The notes: generated from the letters alone by a model not told the origin. A stretch of DNA of 64,000 bases from Flavobacterium anhuiense (GCF_004151235.1 NZ_JUIV01000002.1:248001-312000), one strand, 5' to 3'. Shown: positions 17,395 through 26,909, counted from the first letter of the stretch. Program-made: numbers and translations.

Positions 17395-20172
17395 TTATCT
17401 AAATAAATTTTTATCGAATACCATTCTAATTGCATCTGCATGACGACGTTTAGCACGTGTATAACTTCCAGATGCAGGAGCAGAATATGCTTTTAATGAA
17501 GCTAATCTCCATTTTACAAGATCAAAGTTCATTAACATATAGCTGTAAGCTCCCATGTTTTTAGGTTCTTCTTGAGCCCAAACATAATCATCAGCATTTG
17601 GATATTTTGCAATGATTTCTTTAATCTGCTCAACTGGGAAAGGGAATAATTGCTCAATACGAACAACAGCAACGTCTTTTCTTCCGTTGTTTTCTCTTTC
17701 TGCAGTAATATCATAGTAGAATTTACCAGTTACAAAAACTAAAGTTTTAACATCTTTTTTGTTAACTGTAGTATCGTCAATTGTTTCTTGGAAACTTCCG
17801 TTTACTAAATCTTCTACTGGAGATACACATCTTGGGTCACGAAGTAAACTTTTTGGAGTAAATACTACAAGCGGTTTACGGAAATTTGTTTTCAATTGTC
17901 TTCTTAATAAGTGGAAGAAGTTAGCAGGCGTTGTACAATCTGCAACATACATATTATGTCTTGCGCAAAGCTGTAAGTAACGCTCCATTCTAGCAGAAGA
18001 GTGCTCAGCACCTTGTCCTTCGTATCCGTGAGGTAATAAAAGAACAATACCATTTTGGTTGTTCCATTTATCTTCACCACAAGAAATGTATTGGTCAATC
18101 ATAATTTGAGCTCCGTTAGAGAAATCTCCAAATTGTGCTTCCCAGATTGTCAAAGCTTTTGGACTTGCCAATGCATATCCGTAATCAAAACCTAAAACTC
18201 CGTACTCAGATAAGTGAGAGTTGTAAACATTAAAGTTTCCTTTTTTGTCCTCTAAGCTGTTGATTAAGATTACTTCTTCTTCAGAATCTTCAACTTTAAC
18301 TACAGCGTGACGGTGAGAGAAAGTACCTCTTTCTACGTCTTGTCCAGAAATACGAACATCAAAACCTTCTTGCAATAAAGATCCGTATGCTAAATGCTCA
18401 GCCATACCCCAATCTAAAAGATTAGTTTCGAAGAACATTGTTTTTCTGTCGTTGATTAATTTTTGAATTTTACTGATGAATTTTTTGTCTTCAGGCAAAT
18501 TAGAAAGTGCATTTGCAATTTGAGTTAATTTTTCTTTTGGATAAGAAGTATCAACTTTTTGAAGCATTTGCGTGTCTGTAACCTGAACAAAACCTTCCCA
18601 TTCGTTTTTCATGAATGGAGTAATGATGGTTAAATCTTTTTTACGAGAAGCTTCTAAATTTTCCTCTAAAGCAGATTTGTATTGTTTTTCTAAAGCATTT
18701 ACATAAGAAGCATCGATTACACCGTCAGAAAGTAATTTTTCTGCGTAGATGTCTCTTGGATTTTTATGTTTAGCAATGATTTTGTATAAAACAGGCTGAG
18801 TAAAACGTGGCTCATCACCTTCGTTGTGTCCGTATTTTCTATATCCTAATAAATCGATAAATACGTCACGTCCAAACTGCATTCTGTAATCTAATGCAAA
18901 AGATACCGCGTGAACAACAGCTTCTGCATCGTCAGCATTTACGTGTAATACTGGAGAAAGCGTTACTTTCGCAACGTCTGTACAGTAAGTAGATGAGCGA
19001 GCATCTAAATAGTTTGTTGTAAAACCAACTTGGTTGTTGATTACGATGTGAATTGTACCACCAGTTTTGTATCCGTCCAATAAAGACATTTGAATGATTT
19101 CATACAAAATACCTTGACCAGCGATAGCCGCATCACCGTGAACAGCGATTGGCAATACTTTTGAAATATTTTCTGGGAAATGTCTTTCTTGTTTTGCTCT
19201 TGTGATACCTTCAATTACCGCTCCAACAGTTTCTAAGTGAGAAGGGTTTGGCGCTAAATTGATATTGATGCTTTTTCCAGATCTTGTTTTTCTGTCTGCA
19301 GTAAGACCTAAGTGGTATTTTACGTCACCGTCAAAATACTCTTGATCGTAGTCTTTTCCATCAAACTCACCAAAAATATCTTGAGTAGATTTTCCGAAGA
19401 TATTTGCCAAAACGTTCAAACGACCACGGTGAGCCATTCCCATTACGAATTGTTCAACACCTTTTTCTGCAGCTTGCTCAATTAAAGCGTCAAGAGCTGG
19501 GATGATAGATTCTCCACCTTCTAATGAGAAACGTTTTTGTCCAACATATTTAGTATGAAGGAAATTCTCAAAAGAAACGGCTTCGTTTAATTTATTTAAG
19601 ATTATTTTCTTTTCCTCTGTAGAGAAATTAGGCTGATTTGTATTTACAGCTAATTTGTCCTGAATCCATTTTACAACATTAGGATTTCTAATGTACATAT
19701 ACTCAATACCGATATGCTGGCAGTAAATAGTTTTTAGACGATTTACGATATCTTGCAATGAAGAAGGCGCCATTCCGATTGTTTGAGCAGCGTCAAAAAC
19801 AGTTGAAAGATCTGCTGTAGATAATCCGAAGTTTTCAATATCCAAAGTTGGAGATGAAGTTCTACGATCACGAACAGGATTTGTTTTCGTGAATAAATGC
19901 CCGCGCGTACGGTATCCGTCAATTAATTTAAGAACGTTAAATTCTTTCTTTAGTTTTTCAGAAATCTGACTGTAATCTGTGTTATCGCTAGTCACGTACT
20001 CAACGATCGTTTGCACCGGATTTTCGTCATTATAAGTCGTTTGCCCAAAGTCAAAACCTTGAAAGAAACTTCTCCAGCTAGGCTCAACGCTGTCTGGGTT
20101 AACTAAATATTGATCGTATAATTGTGCAAAAAACTCAGTATGCGCTGCGTTTAAAAATGAAAACCTATCCAT
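17395..20172 (-). CDS. sucA: 2-oxoglutarate dehydrogenase E1 component
   Basis: Thiamine-diphosphate enzyme that decarboxylates 2-oxoglutarate in the TCA cycle. 925 residues, normal for the family: N-terminal DRFSFLNAAHTEFFAQLYDQY, the MGMAHRGRLNVLAN signature near residue 240, the ThDP-binding GDAAIAGQG block, and the transketolase-like half with DWGMAEHLAYGSLL. It precedes odhB; the E3 subunit is not in this window. A -7 element lies 38 bases upstream. Confidence 0.96.
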   Translation of the reverse strand: MDRFSFLNAAHTEFFAQLYDQYLVNPDSVEPSWRSFFQGFDFGQTTYNDENPVQTIVEYVTSDNTDYSQISEKLKKEFNVLKLIDGYRTRGHLFTKTNPVRDRRTSSPTLDIENFGLSTADLSTVFDAAQTIGMAPSSLQDIVNRLKTIYCQHIGIEYMYIRNPNVVKWIQDKLAVNTNQPNFSTEEKKIILNKLNEAVSFENFLHTKYVGQKRFSLEGGESIIPALDALIEQAAEKGVEQFVMGMAHRGRLNVLANIFGKSTQDIFGEFDGKDYDQEYFDGDVKYHLGLTADRKTRSGKSININLAPNPSHLETVGAVIEGITRAKQERHFPENISKVLPIAVHGDAAIAGQGILYEIIQMSLLDGYKTGGTIHIVINNQVGFTTNYLDARSSTYCTDVAKVTLSPVLHVNADDAEAVVHAVSFALDYRMQFGRDVFIDLLGYRKYGHNEGDEPRFTQPVLYKIIAKHKNPRDIYAEKLLSDGVIDASYVNALEKQYKSALEENLEASRKKDLTIITPFMKNEWEGFVQVTDTQMLQKVDTSYPKEKLTQIANALSNLPEDKKFISKIQKLINDRKTMFFETNLLDWGMAEHLAYGSLLQEGFDVRISGQDVERGTFSHRHAVVKVEDSEEEVILINSLEDKKGNFNVYNSHLSEYGVLGFDYGYALASPKALTIWEAQFGDFSNGAQIMIDQYISCGEDKWNNQNGIVLLLPHGYEGQGAEHSSARMERYLQLCARHNMYVADCTTPANFFHLLRRQLKTNFRKPLVVFTPKSLLRDPRCVSPVEDLVNGSFQETIDDTTVNKKDVKTLVFVTGKFYYDITAERENNGRKDVAVVRIEQLFPFPVEQIKEIIAKYPNADDYVWAQEEPKNMGAYSYMLMNFDLVKWRLASLKAYSAPASGSYTRAKRRHADAIRMVFDKNLFR

Positions 20173-20209
20173 AATATGAGTGAATATACTTTTTTGTTAT
20201 ATAGAAAGG

Positions 20210-20217
20210 CAAAAGTA
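20210..20217 (-). promoter_or_regulatory. -7 element of the sucA-odhB operon
   Basis: TACTTTTG on the minus strand, a perfect TAnnTTTG 38 bases before the ATG. No clear TTTG box upstream. Confidence 0.45.
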
Positions 20218-20289
20218 CAACAATCGCATTTATTTAAATCTTTTTTTTACGTACTTTTACGTAAAAATTTGTTAAAATAAACGTTAACT

Positions 20290-20841
20290 ATGAATAAAAT
20301 TCAATTTTCAATCGATTGCAGATATTTTTTTGTGATTTTGGCTGTCTTATTTTCAAGTTATAGTATTGCACAACAAAAATATGTCATTGACAATAGTAAC
20401 CATTTTTGGGATAAAGTTCAATTTGGAGGTGGTTTAGGTCTCGGATTTGGTTCAGGATATACCAATATCTCGGTAATGCCAAGCGCCATTTACAATGTTA
20501 ACGAAATTCTAGCAGTTGGAGCGGGTCTTCAATTTGGCTATTTATATCAAAAAAATTATTACGAATCTTTCGTTTGGGGAGGAAGCCTTATCGGTTTGGT
20601 AAATCCAATTCCCGAAATCCAATTATCAGCTGAATTGGAACAGGTTAGGGTTGATACCGATTATGAAGAAAATTATTATCAACCAGGTTTTTCCGATTCT
20701 TATTGGAACACAGCTTTATATCTAGGAGCAGGTTATAGAACAAAAAATGTAACAATTGGAGCACGTTACGATGTCCTTTATGATCCTAATAAAAGTCTTT
20801 ACGGCTCTGGATTTATGCCTTTTGTGAGAGTGTATTTCTAA
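20290..20841 (+). CDS. Small outer-membrane beta-barrel-like protein
   Basis: 183 residues with a signal peptide (cleavage near SIAQQ, residue 28) and a mature part of alternating beta strands: WDKVQFGGGLGLGFGSGYTN, VGAGLQFGYLYQ, and the terminal FMPFVRVYF with a C-terminal phenylalanine. It is divergent from sucA. Homologues beside sucA in flavobacteria are, as I recall, sometimes labelled alpha-ketoglutarate decarboxylase; nothing in this sequence supports an enzymatic role, and that label would be a carry-over from the neighbour. Confidence 0.7.
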   Translation: MNKIQFSIDCRYFFVILAVLFSSYSIAQQKYVIDNSNHFWDKVQFGGGLGLGFGSGYTNISVMPSAIYNVNEILAVGAGLQFGYLYQKNYYESFVWGGSLIGLVNPIPEIQLSAELEQVRVDTDYEENYYQPGFSDSYWNTALYLGAGYRTKNVTIGARYDVLYDPNKSLYGSGFMPFVRVYF

Positions 20842-20848
20842 GTTGCTA

Positions 20849-20866
20849 TCCCGATAGCTATCGGGA
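20849..20866. repeat. 18-bp perfect palindrome TCCCGATAGCTATCGGGA
   Basis: Perfect dyad 8 bases past the barrel-protein stop. Its CCCGATAG core is shared with the longer element at 54959-55028, of which it looks like a minimal form. It may act as a terminator hairpin, but no T run follows. Confidence 0.7.
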
Positions 20867-20904
20867 CTGAGATGCTAAGATTCTAAGGTTTTAAAAACGA
20901 AAAT

Positions 20905-21471
20905 TTGAAGAAATTTATTTTTATAATTACGGCAATTGTACTTTTAAGCTGTAACAATTCTAAAAGAGCGGATATTAATAAAGAGAAGGTTGTAAAGAAA
21001 GAATTACGACCTTTTTTTGATGCAGATAAAATTGATCATTATTATTTGGACATTTCTGATGACAATTTTTTTAAGCTCATTAGAAAAGAGAACAAAACTG
21101 AAAAAGAAAAGGAATTAATTAATATCTACATACATACTTTTCCTGATAATATTCCAAAAGTAGATTTTGAAAAAACACTTCTAAATCACAATTACAAAAA
21201 ATCTAACTTATCGAGTAAAGATGAAAAAAATATTGAAAATATATTTAGTGAAAAGGATTCATTAAAAAATGATGCCTGTGCCTGTATTGCTGAGTATAAG
21301 GATGTTTTTATTTTTAAGAAAAATGAAAAAACAGTTGGTATAGCAAAGATTTGCTTTAAAAATGCTCGTTTTCAGATTATAGGAAGTAAAATAAATACGG
21401 AAGGTTTTGGACTAATTAATGAATTGGAGAGATTGGAAAGTATCGTTAGTCCCAATGAGAAAAAACCTTAG
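20905..21471 (+). CDS. Hypothetical lipoprotein
   Basis: 188 residues starting at TTG (20905), chosen because the sequence from there is a clean lipoprotein signal: KKFIFIITAIVLLSC with the lipobox cysteine at residue 16. The mature part is charged and lysine-rich with one CAC pair (DACACIAEY). I do not recognise a family. Short repeats of the word AAACCTTAGA...CTCAG flank it in opposite orientation (20868-20894 and 21464-21500). Codon use is AT-rich like its neighbours. Confidence 0.65.
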   Translation: MKKFIFIITAIVLLSCNNSKRADINKEKVVKKELRPFFDADKIDHYYLDISDDNFFKLIRKENKTEKEKELINIYIHTFPDNIPKVDFEKTLLNHNYKKSNLSSKDEKNIENIFSEKDSLKNDACACIAEYKDVFIFKKNEKTVGIAKICFKNARFQIIGSKINTEGFGLINELERLESIVSPNEKKP

Positions 21472-21499
21472 AGCCTCAGTGCCTCAGCACCTTAGAACC

Positions 21500-21853
21500 T
21501 TATTTGTAATAATTTCGAAACCAAACCTTCTGCCATTCTCTTTTTAAGATCAAAAAAGCAACTTGCTCTGCTAAAATGACTAAATCTGAACCATCAAGTT
21601 GTTTGATTTCATTTTCTGGAACGTCAATGATATAAAGGAGATTTAAATATTCAGCAAATTTATACTGAATCATTCTATAGACTTTTTCGTGAAGCTGAAT
21701 TTTTAATTCATCTGGAGAAATGCTCATTGGAAAATCAATTCCTTCATTCGCTAAATTAAAATCTTTATTAAGCTGTTCAATAAGACTCAGATATAAAGTC
21801 TCTGCTTGCGCCTGTGCTAATAATGATTCGGTATTTGTTGGTGCTACAAACAT
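21500..21853 (-). CDS. Conserved hypothetical protein
   Basis: 117 residues, soluble, predicted mostly helical, with no signal peptide. Recognisable words are SISPDELKIQLHEKVYRMIQ and the basic C-terminal LKREWQKVWFRNYYK. No domain recognised. It follows the polyprenyl synthetase on the same strand after 75 bases and may share its transcript; that neighbour is the only hint of function. Confidence 0.7.
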   Translation of the reverse strand: MFVAPTNTESLLAQAQAETLYLSLIEQLNKDFNLANEGIDFPMSISPDELKIQLHEKVYRMIQYKFAEYLNLLYIIDVPENEIKQLDGSDLVILAEQVAFLILKREWQKVWFRNYYK

Positions 21854-21928
21854 ATGATTTTAGATTTTAGATTGCTGATTTATGATTGTAGAATTTGTTA
21901 TTGAAATTGATTTTTGAATTGCTAGTTT

Positions 21929-22903
21929 TTAAACTTTACGTCCCATTAAATTTTCTCCGAAAGTTCTCAAAACGTTTTTCTTCTCATTGCTTATTTCCAT
22001 TTTTTCTAACGTTTCAAAAGCTTTAAAAGTGTACATTTCGATTGCTTCCTGAGTGGCTTTTGATGCTCCGGATTCGTTGAAAATGGCTTTAGCGGTTGCT
22101 ATTTTTTCTGTATTATCTTCCAGTTGAAGCGTGAATAATTTTTCTAATTCAGAAGCTTTTTCATCAGAAGAAAACTCTAAGGCTTTTAGATATAAATATG
22201 TTTTTTTATTTTCTATAATATCTCCTCCAACTTGTTTTCCAAAAGTTTCTGGATCTCCAAAAGCATCTAGATAATCGTCTTGAAGTTGGAATGCTAATCC
22301 TAAATTTAATCCGAAATCGTAAATTAAATCAGCTTCTTTTTCAGAAGTTTTAGCCACAATGGCACCCATTTTCATGGCAGCAGCAACCAACACAGCCGTT
22401 TTGTATTCAATCATTTTAAGATATTGCGGAATCGTAACATCTTTACGAGTTTCAAAATCTACATCCCATTGTTGTCCTTCACAAACTTCAAGAGCTGTTT
22501 TGCTGAATAATTTGGCAAGATTTCTAAAAACACTTGGTTCGTATTGCTCAAAATACTGGTAAGCTAAAATCAGCATGGCATCTCCAGAAAGAATTCCAGT
22601 GTTTAGATTCCATTTTTCATGCACAGTAACTTGTCCTCTTCTCAAAGGCGCATCGTCCATAATATCGTCATGAACGAGCGAAAAGTTATGAAAAACTTCA
22701 ACCGCCATTGCTGCCGGAAGCGCAACCGAATAATCAGTGTCAAAAACCTCTGCAGCCATTAAAGTTAAAACAGGACGGATACGTTTTCCGCCTAGTCCTA
22801 AAATGTATTCTATTGGTTCGTAAAGATTTTTAGGGTCTTTATGTATGTTCTGGCTTTGTAGATAATTAATAAAAAAATCTTGGTACTGACTTATATCGTG
22901 CAT
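21929..22903 (-). CDS. Polyprenyl synthetase (trans-isoprenyl diphosphate synthase)
   Basis: 324 residues of the all-helical isoprenyl diphosphate synthase fold. First aspartate-rich motif LVHDDIMDDAPLRRG near residue 75, second FQLQDDYLDAFGD near residue 205, and the substrate-binding GGKRIRP near residue 35. It condenses isopentenyl diphosphate with an allylic diphosphate; product length cannot be fixed from the motif alone, though farnesyl or geranylgeranyl diphosphate is typical of this size class. Own promoter -7 box at 22926-22933. Confidence 0.92.
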   Translation of the reverse strand: MHDISQYQDFFINYLQSQNIHKDPKNLYEPIEYILGLGGKRIRPVLTLMAAEVFDTDYSVALPAAMAVEVFHNFSLVHDDIMDDAPLRRGQVTVHEKWNLNTGILSGDAMLILAYQYFEQYEPSVFRNLAKLFSKTALEVCEGQQWDVDFETRKDVTIPQYLKMIEYKTAVLVAAAMKMGAIVAKTSEKEADLIYDFGLNLGLAFQLQDDYLDAFGDPETFGKQVGGDIIENKKTYLYLKALEFSSDEKASELEKLFTLQLEDNTEKIATAKAIFNESGASKATQEAIEMYTFKAFETLEKMEISNEKKNVLRTFGENLMGRKV

Positions 22904-22925
22904 AATAAATTCTGATTTCGCGGCT

Positions 22926-22933
22926 CAAAGATA
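22926..22933 (-). promoter_or_regulatory. -7 element of the polyprenyl synthetase gene
   Basis: TATCTTTG on the minus strand, 23 bases before the ATG. Confidence 0.45.
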
Positions 22934-23042
22934 CAATTCAAATATGAATTTCTAAGAATGAAATGTTAAAAGCTTGTCGGGCTTTAAAATGGCTTTTAAC
23001 CGTTCTCATTTTTAATATGTTAAAAAAAAATCTAAAAAACTC

Positions 23043-23122
23043 GGAAACTTTTTTGGTATTTAGAGTTTCCTGTCTATATTTGCAACATTAAAATGGAAAC
23101 TGAGAACACTGTAAAAGTTTCC
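23043..23122 (+). promoter_or_regulatory. YceI-gene promoter with two identical dyad operators
   Basis: Promoter TTTG (23052-23055), 19 bases, TATATTTG (23075-23082), both boxes perfect. Two dyads GGAAACT-N14-AGTTTCC lie at 23043-23070 (covering the -33 box and spacer) and 23095-23122 (just past the expected transcription start). The same dyad with the same 14-base spacer sits at the tetR promoter, so TetR is the likely ligand. Confidence 0.8.
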
Positions 23123-23167
23123 GTGTAAAGTTTTAATGATTTGTAAAATCAATTAAATCAGGTATTT

Positions 23168-23689
23168 ATGAAAACAAAATGGACTTTAGATTCTAGCCAG
23201 TCAGATGTTTTATTGAAAATGAGACGATCAAGAACTGCTTATTTAGGAGGAGATGCCAATAAATTTGATGGGTATGTAAATATTGAAGATAACGAGATTG
23301 AAGATGCTTCTGTAGAATTCTCATTAGATATCAATAACAAAAATGAAAGTTTCCAATCTATAGATGCTTATTTACAGCTTCAAGACTTTTTTGAAGAAGA
23401 TGAGCATCCAATTATTAGCTTCAAATCGACTTCATTTCAAAAAGTAAATAGAAACATCAATTTCTTCAAAGGAGATTTAACTATAAAAGATATTACCAGA
23501 GTAGTGGAGTTAGATGCTGAATTTCTTGGAGAAAATATTTATAACGGAGAAAAGAAAGTAGCTTTTGAAATTAAAGGAAACATCAAACGTGAAGACTTTG
23601 GTTTAGATTACAGCTCTTTCAATCACGCTTCAGGCGCCGCTTTAGGTAAAGACATTAAACTTATCGCAAATTTAGAATTTAGCATATAA
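23168..23689 (+). CDS. YceI family protein
   Basis: 173 residues forming a YceI-type lipocalin-like barrel: TKWTLDSSQSDVLLKMR at the start, HPIISFKSTSF in the middle, and the C-terminal NIKREDFGLDYSSF typical of the family. There is no signal peptide, so it is predicted cytosolic. YceI proteins bind amphipathic or polyisoprenoid ligands; the ligand here is unknown. It is controlled by a promoter with two TetR-type dyads and stands next to the tetR-efflux operon, suggesting a role in handling the pump inducer. Confidence 0.88.
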   Translation: MKTKWTLDSSQSDVLLKMRRSRTAYLGGDANKFDGYVNIEDNEIEDASVEFSLDINNKNESFQSIDAYLQLQDFFEEDEHPIISFKSTSFQKVNRNINFFKGDLTIKDITRVVELDAEFLGENIYNGEKKVAFEIKGNIKREDFGLDYSSFNHASGAALGKDIKLIANLEFSI

Positions 23690-23735
23690 ATCTTACCAAA
23701 TCAATAAATTGATGTAAAATTATTACAAATAAACA

Positions 23736-23775
23736 GGAAACTATTTTTTTAATTTTAGTTTCCAAAGTATATTTG
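23736..23775 (+). promoter_or_regulatory. tetR promoter with the third dyad operator
   Basis: Dyad GGAAACT-N14-AGTTTCC at 23736-23763 followed by the -7 box TATATTTG at 23768-23775. The distance from dyad start to -7 box (32 bases) is the same as at the YceI promoter. This geometry predicts autorepression. Confidence 0.78.
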
Positions 23776-23797
23776 TGATGCAATTCGAGAATTTAAA

Positions 23798-24397
23798 ATG
23801 AAAGAGAAGATTATAGCAAAAGCAAGCGAATTGTTTTTAAAGCTTGGTTTTAAGAGTGTTACAATGGATGATATTGCGGGTGAGATGTGTATTTCGAAAA
23901 AAACGATTTACAAGTATTTCTGCAATAAGGAAGTTCTGATTGAAGAAAGCACTTCATTAGTTCACGGTCAGGTACACGAAATTATGGATACCATTATTGC
24001 AAAGAATTATAATGCTATTCATGAAAATTTTGAGATTAGAGAAATGTTTCGTGATATGTTTAAAAATAATACAGATACGTCACCAATCTATCAGTTGAAA
24101 AAGCATTATCCTGAGATTTATCAGAATATTTTGTCTTTCGAAATTGATCAGTGTACCCAGCTTTTTAGAGAAAATATTGAAAAAGGAATTCGCGAGGGAC
24201 TTTATAGAAGTGATCTAAATGTAGAGGTTTACGTTAAATTTTATTACACTCTAGTTTTTCATATAAACGAAAATACGGTTTCTGAAAGTGAAGCGCAAAG
24301 AATAGAGCTGGAAGCCTTAGAGTATCATACTCGTGCAATGGCGACTGAAAAGGGGGTAGAGGAATTAGAAAAACAATTAAAAAAGATTAGCAATTAA
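23798..24397 (+). CDS. TetR/AcrR family transcriptional regulator
   Basis: 199 residues: N-terminal HTH (KASELFLKLGFKSVTMDDIA ... ISKKTIYKYFCNKEVLIEE, residues 5-48) and a helical ligand-binding C-terminal domain. First gene of an operon with a TolC-RND efflux system. Three identical dyads around it and the YceI gene are the expected operators. Inducer unknown; pump regulators of this family usually sense pump substrates. Confidence 0.93.
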   Translation: MKEKIIAKASELFLKLGFKSVTMDDIAGEMCISKKTIYKYFCNKEVLIEESTSLVHGQVHEIMDTIIAKNYNAIHENFEIREMFRDMFKNNTDTSPIYQLKKHYPEIYQNILSFEIDQCTQLFRENIEKGIREGLYRSDLNVEVYVKFYYTLVFHINENTVSESEAQRIELEALEYHTRAMATEKGVEELEKQLKKISN

Positions 24398-24490
24398 TTA
24401 TTATCCAAATTGTCGTCATTTTTCTGAGAGAGTTGTAAAAGATGAAATGACGATGCCATCTCAAATTTTAAAAATAAATAATAACTACTT

Positions 24491-25822
24491 ATGAAAAGAA
24501 TCCTTCTTATATTTTTGTGCACCATTGGCTTGTCTGTCAACGCACAAACCACTTTAACCTTGAAAGATGCTGTTAATTATGCGCTTCAAAATAAAGCTGA
24601 CGCTAAAAAAGCAAAACTTCAGGTAGAAAATAGTGAGTATCAGATTCAGGAAATACGTTCGAGAGCTTTACCGCAAATTAGTGCAAACGGGAATTTAACA
24701 TATAATCCGGTAATTCAGACAACAGTTATTGATGGAGCTGCATTTGGCGCACCAGGAACTACGATTCAGGCAGCATTTGGCCAAAAATGGACATCAACTG
24801 CAGGGATTTCTTTGACTCAAGCATTATTTGATCAGTCCGTTTTTACAGGTTTAAGAGCAGCAAAAACGACTCGTGAGTTTTATCAAATAAACGACCAGTT
24901 AACTGAAGAACAAGTTATTGAGAGAGTTGCAAATAACTACTATTCAGTTTATGTGCAAAGAGAAAGACTTATTCTTTTAGATAGCAACTATGTAAATACA
25001 CAAAAAGTTCGTGATATTGTTCAAGGGCAGTTTAATAATGGTTTGGCTAAAAAAATTGATTTGGATCGTATTATCGTAAAACTGTCTAACATTGATACAG
25101 ATCGTCAGCAGGTTAAAAATCAAATCGAGTTGCAGGAAAATGCATTGAAGTTTTACATGGGTATGCCTATAGAAACTCAAATTGTGATGCCAAAAGAAGA
25201 ATTTGAAGTTGTGCCAGCTGCTTTAACACAAGAGCCAAATATTGAAAACAGAACAGAATATTTGCTTTTGAAAAAACAAGAAGAACTTTTAGTATTCAAT
25301 AAAAAAGCTGTTGAAGCGGGTTATTATCCTACACTTTCATTATCTGCGGGTTACAATTATATCGGACAAGGACCTGAAATGCCTTGGTTTGCAAAACCAG
25401 AAAAAGGAGTGTATTGGTCAGATTTCTCAGCTATTGCTTTAAACTTACACGTGCCAATCTTTACAGGTTTCGGAACTCGTGCAAAAGTTAGACAAGCCGA
25501 TGTTCAAATTAGAGAACTGCAAGAAGATATCAAAGACACTAAACTTTCTCTTGATTTAGATTATAGAAATGCAATGACACAGATTAATAATAATCTTGTA
25601 ACTATTGAAAATCAGAGAGAAAATATGCGTTTAGCGTTAGAAATTCTAAGCAATACCAAAAATAATTACCTTCAAGGTTTAGCATCTTTAACCGATTTGC
25701 TAGACGCAGAAAACGCATCACTTGAAGCTCAAAATAACTTTACAAGAGCGGTTTTAAATTATAAAATTGCCGAAATATCTCTAATCAAATCAAAAGGCGA
25801 ACTTAAATCTCTTACTAAATAA
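24491..25822 (+). CDS. TolC family outer-membrane efflux protein
   Basis: 443 residues with a signal peptide (cleavage near VNAQT, residue 19) and the two repeated OEP domains of TolC-type trimeric channels, with the coiled-coil words LKDAVNYALQNKADAKKAKL and NNYLQGLASLTDLLDAENA. It forms the outer-membrane exit duct. 94 bases after tetR, and 12 bases before the adaptor gene. A hairpin between tetR and this gene (CGTCATTT...AAATGACG, about 24412-24449) could tune expression. Confidence 0.93.
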   Translation: MKRILLIFLCTIGLSVNAQTTLTLKDAVNYALQNKADAKKAKLQVENSEYQIQEIRSRALPQISANGNLTYNPVIQTTVIDGAAFGAPGTTIQAAFGQKWTSTAGISLTQALFDQSVFTGLRAAKTTREFYQINDQLTEEQVIERVANNYYSVYVQRERLILLDSNYVNTQKVRDIVQGQFNNGLAKKIDLDRIIVKLSNIDTDRQQVKNQIELQENALKFYMGMPIETQIVMPKEEFEVVPAALTQEPNIENRTEYLLLKKQEELLVFNKKAVEAGYYPTLSLSAGYNYIGQGPEMPWFAKPEKGVYWSDFSAIALNLHVPIFTGFGTRAKVRQADVQIRELQEDIKDTKLSLDLDYRNAMTQINNNLVTIENQRENMRLALEILSNTKNNYLQGLASLTDLLDAENASLEAQNNFTRAVLNYKIAEISLIKSKGELKSLTK

Positions 25823-25834
25823 CAAATTATTACA

Positions 25835-26902
25835 ATGAAGAAAATAATTATAACAGTCGTAATCATAATTGTAGCTTTTTTTGGAGTTAGCTACATTTTA
25901 AATAAGAACAAAGCAGAAAACGAAGCGAAAACTGCCATTGTAGCAGAAAAAAACGCAGCAGTTTCTGTAAAAGTGGCTACAGTAAAAACTGAAGATGTAA
26001 ACTTGGCTTTTACTGCTAACGGAAACTTTGTGCCAATTCAGGAATTGACTTTCTCTGCTGAAAAATCTGGAAAAGTAATTAGTGTTTTAGTAAAAGAAGG
26101 TGACTATGTAAAAGTAGGACAAACTCTTTTAACAGTAAGAGGAGATGTTATCAACGTAAACGCTCAAGCAGCTGAGGCAGCATACCAAAATGCAAAATCT
26201 GATTATGCTAGATATGAAAATGCTTTTAAAACAGGTGGTGTTACAAAACAACAATTAGATCAGGCAAAATTGGCTTTAACAAACGCTCAATCTAATTATA
26301 CTCAAGCAAAAATCAATGTTGGAGATACAAGAGTAAAAGCGCCAATTAACGGTTACATCAACAAAAAATATATCGAACCAGGTTCTATTTTGGCTGGAAT
26401 GCCTGCAACAGCATTATTTGATATTGTAAATGTTTCTAAATTAAAATTGAATGTTACTGTAAACGAAACTCAAGTAGCAAGCTTAAAATTAGGCAGCACA
26501 GTAAACATTACAGCAAGCGTTTATCCTGACAAAACTTTCTCAGGAAAAATTACTTTCATCGCTGCAAAAGCAGATGCTTCTTTAAATTTCCCTGTAGAAA
26601 TTGAAATTACAAACAATGCAAGCAATGACTTAAAAGCAGGTATGTACGGAACTGCAACTTTCGGTTCAACAAACCAAAAACAAAACTTAAAAGTAGTTCC
26701 GAGAAATGCATTTGTTGGTAGTGTGAGCAGTAACGAAATCTTTGTTGTAGAAAACGGAGTTGCTAAATTGAGAAAAGTAGTTGCTGGAAGAATTTTAGGA
26801 GATAAGGTTGAAATTATCAGCGGTTTAAATGACGGAGAAACTGTAATTGTTACAGGTCAAATCAACCTACAAGACGGAAATACAGTAGAAATTATTAAAT
26901 AA
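25835..26902 (+). CDS. RND efflux periplasmic adaptor (membrane fusion protein)
   Basis: 355 residues: an N-terminal membrane anchor (residues 4-22, KKIIITVVIIIVAFFGVSYI), lipoyl halves (EKSGKVISVLVKEGDYVKVG and DTRVKAPINGYINKKYIEPG), a short coiled coil between them, and a beta-barrel plus membrane-proximal C-terminal domain. It bridges the inner-membrane pump and the TolC channel. Confidence 0.93.
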   Translation: MKKIIITVVIIIVAFFGVSYILNKNKAENEAKTAIVAEKNAAVSVKVATVKTEDVNLAFTANGNFVPIQELTFSAEKSGKVISVLVKEGDYVKVGQTLLTVRGDVINVNAQAAEAAYQNAKSDYARYENAFKTGGVTKQQLDQAKLALTNAQSNYTQAKINVGDTRVKAPINGYINKKYIEPGSILAGMPATALFDIVNVSKLKLNVTVNETQVASLKLGSTVNITASVYPDKTFSGKITFIAAKADASLNFPVEIEITNNASNDLKAGMYGTATFGSTNQKQNLKVVPRNAFVGSVSSNEIFVVENGVAKLRKVVAGRILGDKVEIISGLNDGETVIVTGQINLQDGNTVEIIK

Positions 26903-26909
26903 TTATTTG

